DNA of 64,000 nt from JBFLYC01 sp040756735 (lineage in GTDB: Bacteria > Bacillota > DSM-16504 > Desulfitibacterales > Desulfitibacteraceae), in the NCBI GenBank assembly GCA_040756735.1, contig JBFLYC010000015.1:1-64000 (forward strand), written 5' to 3'. Numbering within the stretch: the stretch's first letter is position 1; the number at the start of each line of letters is the position of its first letter. The notes under the pieces are model-generated. The model was given only the letters and a program-made list of their open reading frames with translations. It did no database searches and was not told where the DNA came from. The translations under genes were made by a program, and so were the position numbers. This document shows positions 25,938 to 34,762 of the stretch, piece by piece.

Positions 25938-26479
25938 ATGTTATAGAGGCTTTAAAATCAATCAAGAAAATATTTACTGATAATAAAATCCCCTATTGCC
26001 TAATTGGAGGTTTTGCCGTTTCAATCTATGGAAAACCCAGGTTTTCTGAAGATATAGACTTTCTAGTAATCTACGATGATGAAGGGAAAAGGAAACTAAT
26101 AGATTACTTGACAGGCAATAACATTGAGCATAACTATAGGAGTTCAGATTTATTTGAGCCAATTGGAGATTTATTAGAATTAAAATTATCTGGAATCATT
26201 GTTCAGACTATTAGAGGCAGATATAAATGGGAGAAAGAAATTTTAGATAATTCAGTTGAATACGAGTTGGAACCACAGCTAAGCATTAAGGTTGTTAAAC
26301 CTGAAGACCTATTAATATTGAAACTAAAAGCTGGAGGAACCCTTGACTTAATTGATGTTAATAACATATACCAAGTGCAAAAAGACAGCTTAAATATTGA
26401 ATATTTAGTGGGAAGAATTGAGCAGCTTAATTTAAAGTTGATTGCCCAAACAACAATGTTATCTGAAATATTGACTTAG
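25934..26479 (+). CDS. nucleotidyltransferase-fold protein (DUF6036/AbiEii-like)
   Basis: A 181-residue protein of the minimal nucleotidyltransferase superfamily: LIGGFAVSIYGKPRFSEDIDFLV (residues about 22-44) gives the GG(A)xA...DxD metal-binding signature, and VVKPEDLLILKLKAG (about 120-134) is the second conserved block of the AbiEii/DUF6036 group. Such proteins include toxins that modify tRNA and phage-defence components, but many are uncharacterised. It is co-transcribed with the small upstream ORF and closed off by terminators on both sides, so it looks like an independent module inserted between the hydrogenase and purine regions. Confidence 0.75.
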   Translation: MNVIEALKSIKKIFTDNKIPYCLIGGFAVSIYGKPRFSEDIDFLVIYDDEGKRKLIDYLTGNNIEHNYRSSDLFEPIGDLLELKLSGIIVQTIRGRYKWEKEILDNSVEYELEPQLSIKVVKPEDLLILKLKAGGTLDLIDVNNIYQVQKDSLNIEYLVGRIEQLNLKLIAQTTMLSEILT

Positions 26480-26570
26480 AAAAATCCTGTAAATATGAAT
26501 AGAAGTTTTGCTGATTGGGTCAGCCTCCTGAAATAAAGTAGGTGATAAATAGAGTATATTCTGTAAAAAC

Positions 26571-26632
26571 AAAAGCCCTGTCCTAAGGGAAACGTGTACA
26601 AGGCGTTCCCCCGCAGGTGGCAGGGCTTTTTT
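26571..26632 (+). terminator. intrinsic terminator after the nucleotidyltransferase
   Basis: AAAAGCCCTG (26571-26580) pairs with CAGGGCTTTT (26621-26630); an inner stem GGGAAACG/CGTTCCC adds stability; the T run overlaps the 3' arm. Confidence 0.8.
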
Positions 26633-26738
26633 GCTGAATTATTTGCTGAATTAAATGATAAGTTTGACTAGAAAAAAATTGCCAGAACTAGATTTTGGGA
26701 GGAGGAATTGGAGAAAAAACAGCGAATAGAATAAAATG

Positions 26739-26771
26739 TTAGACAATACAACAATAAGACAATCCAACAAT
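26739..26771 (+). promoter_or_regulatory. candidate purine-regulon operator (two tandem copies) before the permease
   Basis: TTAGACAATACAACAAT (26739-26755) followed at once by TAAGACAATCCAACAAT (26755-26771). Both fit TTAGACAAT-n3-ACAAT, also present at 28708 and 54807. Placed about 130 bp before the permease start. Confidence 0.5.
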
Positions 26772-26899
26772 TACCAGGTGTGCCTGGCCAGCAACCAGCA
26801 GGGGAGGTGCATAAAAGGGTAGACTCAAACTTATAATTTCTTCATGATGTAGTGCAGGGTATCGGTTACAAACGGTATTAACAAACGTGAGGTGGTTTC

Positions 26900-28417
26900 A
26901 TGAACCAAGTTAATTATCCTTTGTTTAAACGGGAAGACATTGATGGTTTTTTTGCCCTATTCCAAAATAACCTTGCTAACTTTGTGTTGATCTCAGTTAT
27001 TCTACTAAATATGGGTTTTCCTGCAGAGATTGTATTTGGCAGGGTAATTGTTGGAGCTGCAGTTGCCGTATTGGTGGGCAATCTGTACTATGCCCATATG
27101 GCCAAAAAATTAGCTATAAAGGAAAACCGGACAAACGTAACCGCACTATCTTATGGTATAAGCACTCCCGTAATGTTTGTCTTTTTGTTTGGCGTGATGG
27201 GCCCGGCTTTGGCATTGACCAATGACCCATACATGGCCTGGAAAATCAGCGTTGCAGCTGCCTTAATAGCCGGTGTGATTGAGGTATTAGGCAGTATAAT
27301 TGGTCCTTGGGTTAGAGAAAAACTGCCCAGGGCAGCCATGCTGGGAGCATTAGCCGGTGTAGCCTTTGCCTTTATAGGCGGCGAACTATTCTTTAAAACC
27401 TTTGCCATGCCGGCAATAGGTATGCTTGTTTTAGTGATTATTCTCCTTGGCCTTTTTGCAAAAGTTACCATGCCCTTTAAAATTCCTACTTCTTTATTCG
27501 CTATAGTTTTAGGTACGGTGCTGGCTTATGCCATCGGCAGGGCAGATCCGGGAGCTATTGCCGAAGGTTTCGCGCAGATAGGCTTCTATCCTATTCTGCC
27601 GACCTTTGCAGGCTTTGAAGGTATGGGCTATCTGTTTGGCCCCATGTTTGCTCTGTTTGCTATTTTGCTGCCCATCTCTATGTACAACTTTATCGAAACC
27701 ATGAACAATGTTGAAGCCATGAAGTGTGCAGGGGACTCTTACGATGTAAGGGAAGCCCAAATAGCTGACGGCGCTGGCACTATTATTGGGGCTCTATTTG
27801 GCGGAGTTTTTCCGACAACGGTCTATATTGCTTCAGTGGGTTCAAAATGGATGAATGCAGGAAGGGGATACTCCATTCTTAACGCAGTGGTATTTATAAT
27901 AGCTGCCAGTATAGGTTTAATAGGCGCAATAGCCAAGATTATTCCGGTGGCAGTAATTGCTCCTATCCTGGTTTTTGTCGGTTTGTCCATGGTATCCCAG
28001 GCATTTAATTCTTCTCCAAAGTCCCATGCACCTGCAGTGGGTATCGCCATGATTCCCTATCTTGCCAACTATCTTATGAGCAGGTTTAATGCAGCTGCCC
28101 CGGAAGCGGTTGCCAATATTTCTCCAGGTGTTGTTCCCTTGGGACAGGGCGCCATGTTTACAGCGCTGATCTGGGGTGCAATGACAGTATTTATAATTGA
28201 AAGAGATTTTTACAAGGCAGGTATTGCTTCCTTGGTGGGAGCAGGTCTTGCTTTCATTGGAATTACCAGTGCTCCCAAGATGGCTCTCAATGCAGCGCCT
28301 GAGTTTACCATAGGTTATATTATCGCGGCAGGGTTGCTCTTTTTCTTTCATTTTACTGCCAAGGACCTTCCCAAAGACTCTGCACAAACAGAACAAGAAA
28401 AATGTATGGATGCCTAA
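26900..28417 (+). CDS. NCS2-family purine permease
   Basis: A 505-residue integral membrane protein with 12 or more hydrophobic segments of the NCS2/AzgA-like xanthine-uracil permease superfamily. NVTALSYGISTP (about residues 75-86) and NFIETMNNVEAMK in the middle correspond to the conserved substrate regions. It should import a purine base by proton or sodium symport. Ribosome site GAGGTGG precedes ATG 26900. It is the first gene of the purine island and has two candidate operator copies in its leader. Substrate not determinable from sequence; hypoxanthine, guanine, xanthine or urate are all possible. Confidence 0.85.
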   Translation: MNQVNYPLFKREDIDGFFALFQNNLANFVLISVILLNMGFPAEIVFGRVIVGAAVAVLVGNLYYAHMAKKLAIKENRTNVTALSYGISTPVMFVFLFGVMGPALALTNDPYMAWKISVAAALIAGVIEVLGSIIGPWVREKLPRAAMLGALAGVAFAFIGGELFFKTFAMPAIGMLVLVIILLGLFAKVTMPFKIPTSLFAIVLGTVLAYAIGRADPGAIAEGFAQIGFYPILPTFAGFEGMGYLFGPMFALFAILLPISMYNFIETMNNVEAMKCAGDSYDVREAQIADGAGTIIGALFGGVFPTTVYIASVGSKWMNAGRGYSILNAVVFIIAASIGLIGAIAKIIPVAVIAPILVFVGLSMVSQAFNSSPKSHAPAVGIAMIPYLANYLMSRFNAAAPEAVANISPGVVPLGQGAMFTALIWGAMTVFIIERDFYKAGIASLVGAGLAFIGITSAPKMALNAAPEFTIGYIIAAGLLFFFHFTAKDLPKDSAQTEQEKCMDA

Positions 28418-28493
28418 TGAGCAAAGCAGGATTTTCCTAAAAAATGGAGAATGTTTATGCTAGGCAGCAAAATTAGATATTTTTAACGGCATT

Positions 28494-28597
28494 CTTCGTA
28501 TAATCCCAACAATACGGGTTGGGACTTTCTAGCGGGAAACCGTAAATTACCCGACTACGAAGGGATTTCATAATTCCTTCGTAGTCTTTATTTTTTT
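28494..28597 (+). promoter_or_regulatory. purine riboswitch (guanine-type pocket) with overlapping terminator
   Basis: Aptamer 28494-28562: P1 CTTCGTA (28494-28500) with TACGAAG (28556-28562); P2 TCCCAAC with GTTGGGA; L2 AATACGG; J2/3 with TTTCTA; P3 closing L3 CCGTAAA; J3/1 containing GAC before the P1 3' strand. The pocket bases matching U22, U47, U51 and C74 of the B. subtilis xpt aptamer are all present, so guanine, hypoxanthine or xanthine is expected rather than adenine. Terminator 28553-28586: GACTACGAAGGGATT with AATTCCTTCGTAGTC (15 pairs, one G-U) and a T-rich run. Its 5' arm contains the P1 3' strand, so ligand-stabilised P1 excludes the terminator, predicting activation by ligand. 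It precedes the xanthine dehydrogenase operon. Confidence 0.93.
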
Positions 28598-28707
28598 AAT
28601 TCCTGCAATATTTTGGTCTTATTAGATTTTTATATAAATAACCTTGTAATTGAGGGAGGATTTATTAAATCAGGTGTAGAATAAAAGATTTGATAATAGT
28701 CCGACAA

Positions 28708-28725
28708 TTAGACAATCCTACAATC
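28708..28725 (+). promoter_or_regulatory. candidate purine-regulon operator before the xanthine dehydrogenase
   Basis: TTAGACAATCCTACAATC, preceded by another GACAAT at 28703. Same pattern as at 26739 and 54807. It lies between the riboswitch terminator and the first gene, so it would act on a second promoter or as a roadblock. Confidence 0.5.
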
Positions 28726-28852
28726 CTTTTATTTTGAAAGAAGTCCAGATTCCGTTATTTTTTTCACAATAATTACTAAAGCTAATATTTGATTATAGTA
28801 ATTTTAGTAGATGAGGATGTAAGCAGGGTTGGTGGCAGAGGAGGGATCATTT

Positions 28853-31642
28853 TTGGCAGATGCACTTTTTTTCACTGTTAACGGTAAGAAGTACTGCATA
28901 GAAAATCCTGGAAGCTTGACATTGTTGAAATATCTCCGTGAACATCTTGGACTGATGGGAACAAAGAATGGGTGCAGCCAGGGGCACTGCGGGACTTGTA
29001 CCGTGATTGTTGATGGCAAGGCTAAAAGAGCCTGTTTGTTAAAGGTACAGAAGTTAAAGGACAGCAGCATTGAGACCATTGAGAATTTGAGTAAAGACGG
29101 CAAGCTCCACCCTATCCAGGAAGCTTTTATAAAAGAAGGGGCTGTTCAGTGCGGTTTTTGCACGCCAGGCATGGTCATGGCAGCAAAAGCCCTCCTGGAT
29201 GTTAATACCTGCCCAACAGAAGAAGAGATTAAGGATGCGCTGAAATTTAATATTTGCCGCTGTACGGGTTATGCTGCCATCATTAGAGCTGTAAACAGGG
29301 CAGCCAGGGTCATGAGGGGTGAAGAACCGGTATCAGGTGATCCATATGAAACAGGTATTGGCCAATCACCAATTAAAAAAGACGCAAGGGAAAAAGTCAC
29401 AGGCAAACCTATCTTTGCTGATGACCTGCAGATGCAGGGAATGCTTTACGGAAAGCTATTGTTGAGTACACATCCCTTTGCCAGAATTAAATGGATAGAC
29501 ATAAGCCAGGGGGAAGTCCGGCCTGGTGTAGTTAAAATCCTTACAGCCAGGGATATCCCCGGCAGGAACGCTTTTGGCCTGCTGACGCCCCACCAGCCTG
29601 TGCTGGCAGGTGATGTGGTAAGATATATGGGAGACCCTGTTGCGGTTGTTTTTGCTGAAAGTGAAGAGATGGCTGAGGCAGCTTTAAAATATATTAAGGT
29701 GGAATATGAACCCCTGAAGGGTATTTTTGCTCCCGAAGACGGGATGGCCAGGGGAGCTCATCTAATTCATGAAAGTGGGAACAGCAACCTGGTCCACCAC
29801 GTGCCGGTTCGCAGGGGAAATGTTGAAAAAGCCTTTGCTGAGGCTGATGTTATTATAGAAGGAATATACAGCACGCCCATGGTGGAACACGCTTATTTGG
29901 AGCCTGAATCTGCTCTGGCCAGGGTTGATGATGAAGGTGTTATTAACGTCTGGACTGCCAGTCAGGGGTCATTTGCCTTTAGAGAAATGATTGCTGCAAG
30001 CCTAGACATACCGGAGGAACAGGTGCGGGTAATTTATACTCCTGCAGGAGGAGCCTTTGGCGGCAAGGAGGAACCCACTGTCCAGATACACTGTGCCCTG
30101 GGGGCAAAGGTTACAGGCAGGCCGGTAAAAATGACCCTGACGCGCCAGGAATCCCTGATCATGTCCACTAAGAGGCACTGGGAGAGGATGTATTACCGTC
30201 ACGGAGCAACTAAAGACGGCAGGATTACTGCTGTGGAAGCCAGGGTTTTAGTGGATGCTGGAGCCTATGATTCCTTAAGTAAACCAGTGGTATTCAGGTC
30301 TGCAGTGGTCGCTGCAGGACCCTATGACATACCCAATGTCCACATTGACTCTTATGGGATTTATACAAATCATCCTCCAGGAGGGGCCTTTAGAGGTTTT
30401 GGCAGCACACAGGTGGCTTTTGGCGCTGAACAGCAGGTGGACAGGATAGCCAGGGCTCTTAACATGGATCCCTTTGAAATTAGAAGGATTAACGGGCTTA
30501 GGGAAGGAAAGGCCACCATAACGGGACAGGTTCTTAAAAAAGATGCAGGTTATCTGGAAACCTTAGAAGAGGTTGAAAAGGCTTTAGCAGCATACAAAAA
30601 GAATCTTCCCAAGGCATCCCCAGGCAAGAAAATTGGCATTGGTGTAGCCAGTTCATATAAAAATGTAGGCCTTGGAGCAGGCAAGAAAGACAGGGCTGGG
30701 GCAGAAATTGAGCTAAGCTCCGAAGGCATTGTTTACCTCAAGGTAGGCGCAACCGACATGGGGCAGGGTTCTGATACGGCACTGGCACAGATTGCGGCTG
30801 AAGCTACAGGTATCCACTATGATGACTTTGTAGTTGTTTCCAATGATACAGCCCAATCTCCAGATGGAGGAGTAACTACTGCTTCTAGACAAACTTACAT
30901 TTCCGGTCATGCTGTACTCGGAGCTGCCAAAAAATATTTGGAGGTTTTCAATAAGTTTCTGCTTGAGGAATGCGGGATAGAAGCCGGCGATTACGAAATG
31001 GCTCCAGGAGGAATTAAGCTCACAGCAAAGGGTCAAGGCCAGTTTATCAGCTTTCAAGAATTGGGTGAAAGAGCAGCAAAAAGACAGTTTAGGCTGCAGG
31101 CAGAATACCTTTATGTTGCTCCAACAACTTACCCTTTAAGAGAAAGGGCTGATCATGAACAGGGTGTGCCCCTGGAGAAGTATGACATACATTTTGCTTA
31201 CTGTTTTAATACCCAGGCAGCAGTTGTTGAGGTGGATGAAAACACCGGTGAAGTAAAAGTGCTCAAGGTCATTGCAGCCCAGGACCTGGGCAGGGCTATT
31301 CATCCACAAAACAGCCGCTGCCAGATAGAAGGCGCCATAGTCATGGGCATAGGCTATGGACTAAGTGAAGAATTCAAGCTGGAAGACGGCAGGATGATCA
31401 CGGATAACCTTGCCAAGCTAAGACTGCCCAAGATAACGCAGGTACCCCAAATGGAAACAATTCTGGTTGAACAACTGTCCGACGGACCCTTTGGGGCAAA
31501 AGGGATGGGGGAAGTGCCCATAAATTCCACAGCGCCTGCAGTCATCAGCGCCATTTATGATGCTGTGGGGGTAAGAATCGCAGATTTACCGGCTACCAGA
31601 GAAAAGGTCCTCGCAGCCCTGAAAGCAAAGCAAGGAAAATAG
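28853..31642 (+). CDS. selenium-type xanthine dehydrogenase, fused [2Fe-2S] and molybdenum subunits
   Basis: About 929 residues. N-terminal [2Fe-2S] domain (GCSQGHCGTC near 40) and all-helical second cluster domain (QCGFCTPGMVM near 98, CRCTGY near 136), then the molybdopterin domain from about 170 with GGAFGGKEEP (near 398), RGFGS, GQGSDT and FGAKGMGEVP (near 879), whose Glu is the catalytic base. This fusion without the FAD domain matches the selenium-dependent xanthine dehydrogenase family found where yqeB/yqeC occur. It hydroxylates a purine, probably hypoxanthine or xanthine, or works in reverse on urate. Start: GAGGAGGG is 7 nt before TTG 28853; an earlier TTG at 28829 has no such site. 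FAD subunit and YgfK follow. Confidence 0.9.
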   Translation: MADALFFTVNGKKYCIENPGSLTLLKYLREHLGLMGTKNGCSQGHCGTCTVIVDGKAKRACLLKVQKLKDSSIETIENLSKDGKLHPIQEAFIKEGAVQCGFCTPGMVMAAKALLDVNTCPTEEEIKDALKFNICRCTGYAAIIRAVNRAARVMRGEEPVSGDPYETGIGQSPIKKDAREKVTGKPIFADDLQMQGMLYGKLLLSTHPFARIKWIDISQGEVRPGVVKILTARDIPGRNAFGLLTPHQPVLAGDVVRYMGDPVAVVFAESEEMAEAALKYIKVEYEPLKGIFAPEDGMARGAHLIHESGNSNLVHHVPVRRGNVEKAFAEADVIIEGIYSTPMVEHAYLEPESALARVDDEGVINVWTASQGSFAFREMIAASLDIPEEQVRVIYTPAGGAFGGKEEPTVQIHCALGAKVTGRPVKMTLTRQESLIMSTKRHWERMYYRHGATKDGRITAVEARVLVDAGAYDSLSKPVVFRSAVVAAGPYDIPNVHIDSYGIYTNHPPGGAFRGFGSTQVAFGAEQQVDRIARALNMDPFEIRRINGLREGKATITGQVLKKDAGYLETLEEVEKALAAYKKNLPKASPGKKIGIGVASSYKNVGLGAGKKDRAGAEIELSSEGIVYLKVGATDMGQGSDTALAQIAAEATGIHYDDFVVVSNDTAQSPDGGVTTASRQTYISGHAVLGAAKKYLEVFNKFLLEECGIEAGDYEMAPGGIKLTAKGQGQFISFQELGERAAKRQFRLQAEYLYVAPTTYPLRERADHEQGVPLEKYDIHFAYCFNTQAAVVEVDENTGEVKVLKVIAAQDLGRAIHPQNSRCQIEGAIVMGIGYGLSEEFKLEDGRMITDNLAKLRLPKITQVPQMETILVEQLSDGPFGAKGMGEVPINSTAPAVISAIYDAVGVRIADLPATREKVLAALKAKQGK

Positions 31643-31660
31643 TAAGGAGGTTGAAAATTC

Positions 31661-34600
31661 ATGGGTGACCACATGAGGGCAATACCATTTAAAAGGCTAG
31701 TGAATTGGATATTAGAAGAGTATGCCATAGAAAAATCTATTTTTGGCATACCGTATAATAAGTTTTATCAAAGCAGAAGTGGAGCCAAAATCCATTTGTT
31801 TGGAGATGTATTAGATACTCCTGTGGGACCTGCAGCCGGTCCTAACACCCAGCTGGCCCAGAACATTGCCGCTGCTTATCTGTGCGGGGGAAGGTTTATG
31901 GAACTAAAGACAGTACAGATTCTGGACAGTCTTAGGTTTCCTAAACCCTGTATAGCGGCAGAAGATGAATGCTATAATACCGAATGGTCAACAGAGCTTT
32001 CTATTGAAGGCGCTTGTGAGGAATATGTCAAGGCCTGGTTTCTCCTGCATCTGCTGCAGGTGGAGCTGACGGGGGAAGCTAACCGTTCTTTTATGTTTAA
32101 CATGAGCGTGGGATATGATTTAAAAGGCATTCAATCTGAGAAAGTAGACAGTTTCATTGAAGGCTTAAAGGATGCTTCCAGCAGAAAAATATTTAAGGAG
32201 TGTCTGGATGTTTTGCAGGAAGCCATAAAGGAGAATCACAGCCGGTTCAAATTCCTTGATCGAAGTTTTGTCGATAATATTTCCCCAAATATCTGCAGTT
32301 CCATTACTCTTTCTACCATGCACGGCTGTCCTCCGGCAGAAATTGAAGCAATCTGCAAGTATTTACTTTCGGAAAAGAAACTGCACACTTTTGTAAAGCT
32401 TAATCCTACCCTTTTGGGCTATGAATATGTAAAAAATACTCTGCATGAGATGGGTTATCATTATATTGAGCTTAAAGAAGAATCCTTTACCCATGACCTG
32501 CAGTATGCTGACGGGATTGCCATGTTGAAGCGGCTCAAGGCCCATGCTGCCGAAAGAGACCTGGAATTTGGCGTAAAATTATCTAATACCCTGCCGGTTA
32601 AAATAACCAGGGGAGAACTGCCCGGTGAAGAGATGTACATGTCCGGCAGGTCCTTGTATCCTTTAACTGTCAGCCTTGCCTTGAAGCTTGCTGGAGAATT
32701 TGCAGGGGACCTGCAGATCTCCTATTCCGGAGGCGCGGACTACTTCAATATTGTGGACCTTTACCAAACGGGCATTCAGCCTATCACAGTGGCTACAACT
32801 CTTCTAAAACCAGGGGGCTACATGCGCTTGAAGCAAATCGCTGAAGCCCTGGAACCTCATCATGAGCAGGGCTTTACAGGGATCAAGGTGGATAAATTAA
32901 AAGCCCTTGCAGCCAGGGCCATTGCAGATAGCAATTACCGCAAGGAAAGGAAGGTAGGGGCCAGTCGTAAACTGACCGGCAAGCTGCCCCTGCTGGACTG
33001 CTTTACTGCCCCCTGCACTCACGGCTGCCCCATTGGGCAGGATATACCGGAGTATACCAGATTGGTTGGGGAAGGCAGGTACAATGAAGCCTATGAAGTT
33101 ATTGTTTCCAAGAATCCGCTGCCCTTTATCACAGGAACTATCTGCAATCATCTGTGCATGGGCAAGTGCACTCGTTTAGATTATGATCAGTCAGTTAAGA
33201 TCAGAGACCTGAAAAAGGTAGCTGCAGAAAAAGGGTACCAGGCTTTTATGGATAAGCCTGTAATTAAAAAGGATCTCACAGATGGCGCCAGGGTAGCAGT
33301 TATCGGCGCGGGGCCTTCAGGACTGGCCGCAGGATATTTCTTGGCCAGGGAAGGTTTTAATGTGACCATCTTTGATAAAAGGGAAAGGCCCGGCGGAACT
33401 GTGGAGTTTGTTATTCCAGAATTTCGCATTGCCAGGGAGGCTATTAAGAAAGATGTAGAATTAATTCAGAAGATGGGTGTAAAGTTTGAGCTAGGTGTAA
33501 AAGAAGATTTGTCCGTATCCAGTCTTAAGGAAAAGGGTTTTGAGTATATATATATAGCTGTTGGAGCACAAAAATCCCAGCCTTTAAAAATTGATGGAGA
33601 TGAACACAAAGTAATCAGCGCCATTGAATTTTTAGAGGATTATAATAAAAATCCGGATGAAGTCAAGCCGGGCAAAAATGTTGCTGTCATCGGCGGGGGC
33701 AATACTGCCATGGATGCTGCCAGGGCCGCCCTGAGAGTCCATGGTGTAGATAAGGTTTACATTGTCTATAGAAGAACTAAAGACTACATGCCCGCTGACC
33801 GGGAAGAGCTGGAAGCTGCTGTAAATGAAGGGGTTATTTTTAAAGAGCTCCTTTCACCCTTGTCTTTAAAGGATGGGGCGCTCAAATGTCAGAAGATGCA
33901 GCTTACTGAAGCTGATGAAACAGGCAGGAGAAATGTGATTCCTGTAGAAGACCAAACTGAAGAGATTAAGATTGACACAGTCCTTTCGGCCATTGGTGAA
34001 ACTGTAGATTACCATGCTCTTAAGAGACTAGGTATTGAGATGGATGCTGCGGGTAAAATTCTAGTAGATGCTGCAACTAATGAAACTAATCTTGAGAAGG
34101 TCTACATTGGAGGAGACGTGTTAACAGGCCCCTCAAGCATTGTGGAAGCAATTGCCCAGGGCGCCAGGGCCGCCAAAGCTATCACTGCTAGGGAACGCAG
34201 GGAAGATGAAAAAACTGAAGGAGCTTCGGTGAATGCTTCTTTTGGTGAGGAAAGGTATGAACATATCCTGGGCAAAAAGGGCTACCTAAGGTTAGCTGCA
34301 GAAGAAATACACAAAGAGGCGGAGAGGTGTTTGGAGTGTCAGCATGTATGTAATGTCTGTGTGGAGGTCTGTCCCAACAGGGCTAATGTTGCCGTGGATG
34401 TAGAAGGGGCTGAACTGAAAGATAGGAATCAGGTCATCCATATTGACGGAATGTGCAATGAGTGCGGTAATTGTGCAACCTTCTGTCCACATGGCGGAGC
34501 GCCCTACAAGGATAAACTTACCCTCTTTTGGTCTGAGGAGGATTTTAAGGATAGTGAAAATAATGGTTTCTTGCTGCTAGAAGACGGTGAGGAACCCGTC

Positions 34601-34762
34601 TTTAGGTTGAGGATTGATGGCAAAGAGTCAGATGTAAAGTTTGACAAGGATGGGGCTGCAGATGCTGGGATAGACCCTGCAGTACTTGCATTGGTTTGGG
34701 CTGTTTTTCAATCACATATACCAGCGGAAATCATTGTAAAGGAGGGGGTGAAAAATGGGTAG
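31661..34762 (+). CDS. ygfK: YgfK, selenium-linked oxidoreductase
   Basis: A full-length YgfK (1033 residues), once called a putative selenate reductase subunit and now associated with anaerobic purine breakdown. The N-terminal half (1-420) is dihydropyrimidine/dihydroorotate-dehydrogenase-like (DTPVGPAAGPNTQLAQN, STMHGCPPAEIE). The middle is a GltD-type NAD(P)H:flavin module: APCTHGCPIGQDIPEY and CNHLCMGKC (Fe-S), VAVIGAGPSGLAAGYF near 545, AVIGGGNTAMDAARAA near 678. The C-terminus has ferredoxin clusters (CLECQHVCNVCVEVCP and CNECGNCATFCPHGG, near 890-940). The architecture resembles dihydropyrimidine dehydrogenase, which supports reduction of a purine-ring intermediate. AAGGAGG precedes ATG 31661. 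Confidence 0.93.
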   Translation: MGDHMRAIPFKRLVNWILEEYAIEKSIFGIPYNKFYQSRSGAKIHLFGDVLDTPVGPAAGPNTQLAQNIAAAYLCGGRFMELKTVQILDSLRFPKPCIAAEDECYNTEWSTELSIEGACEEYVKAWFLLHLLQVELTGEANRSFMFNMSVGYDLKGIQSEKVDSFIEGLKDASSRKIFKECLDVLQEAIKENHSRFKFLDRSFVDNISPNICSSITLSTMHGCPPAEIEAICKYLLSEKKLHTFVKLNPTLLGYEYVKNTLHEMGYHYIELKEESFTHDLQYADGIAMLKRLKAHAAERDLEFGVKLSNTLPVKITRGELPGEEMYMSGRSLYPLTVSLALKLAGEFAGDLQISYSGGADYFNIVDLYQTGIQPITVATTLLKPGGYMRLKQIAEALEPHHEQGFTGIKVDKLKALAARAIADSNYRKERKVGASRKLTGKLPLLDCFTAPCTHGCPIGQDIPEYTRLVGEGRYNEAYEVIVSKNPLPFITGTICNHLCMGKCTRLDYDQSVKIRDLKKVAAEKGYQAFMDKPVIKKDLTDGARVAVIGAGPSGLAAGYFLAREGFNVTIFDKRERPGGTVEFVIPEFRIAREAIKKDVELIQKMGVKFELGVKEDLSVSSLKEKGFEYIYIAVGAQKSQPLKIDGDEHKVISAIEFLEDYNKNPDEVKPGKNVAVIGGGNTAMDAARAALRVHGVDKVYIVYRRTKDYMPADREELEAAVNEGVIFKELLSPLSLKDGALKCQKMQLTEADETGRRNVIPVEDQTEEIKIDTVLSAIGETVDYHALKRLGIEMDAAGKILVDAATNETNLEKVYIGGDVLTGPSSIVEAIAQGARAAKAITARERREDEKTEGASVNASFGEERYEHILGKKGYLRLAAEEIHKEAERCLECQHVCNVCVEVCPNRANVAVDVEGAELKDRNQVIHIDGMCNECGNCATFCPHGGAPYKDKLTLFWSEEDFKDSENNGFLLLEDGEEPVFRLRIDGKESDVKFDKDGAADAGIDPAVLALVWAVFQSHIPAEIIVKEGVKNG

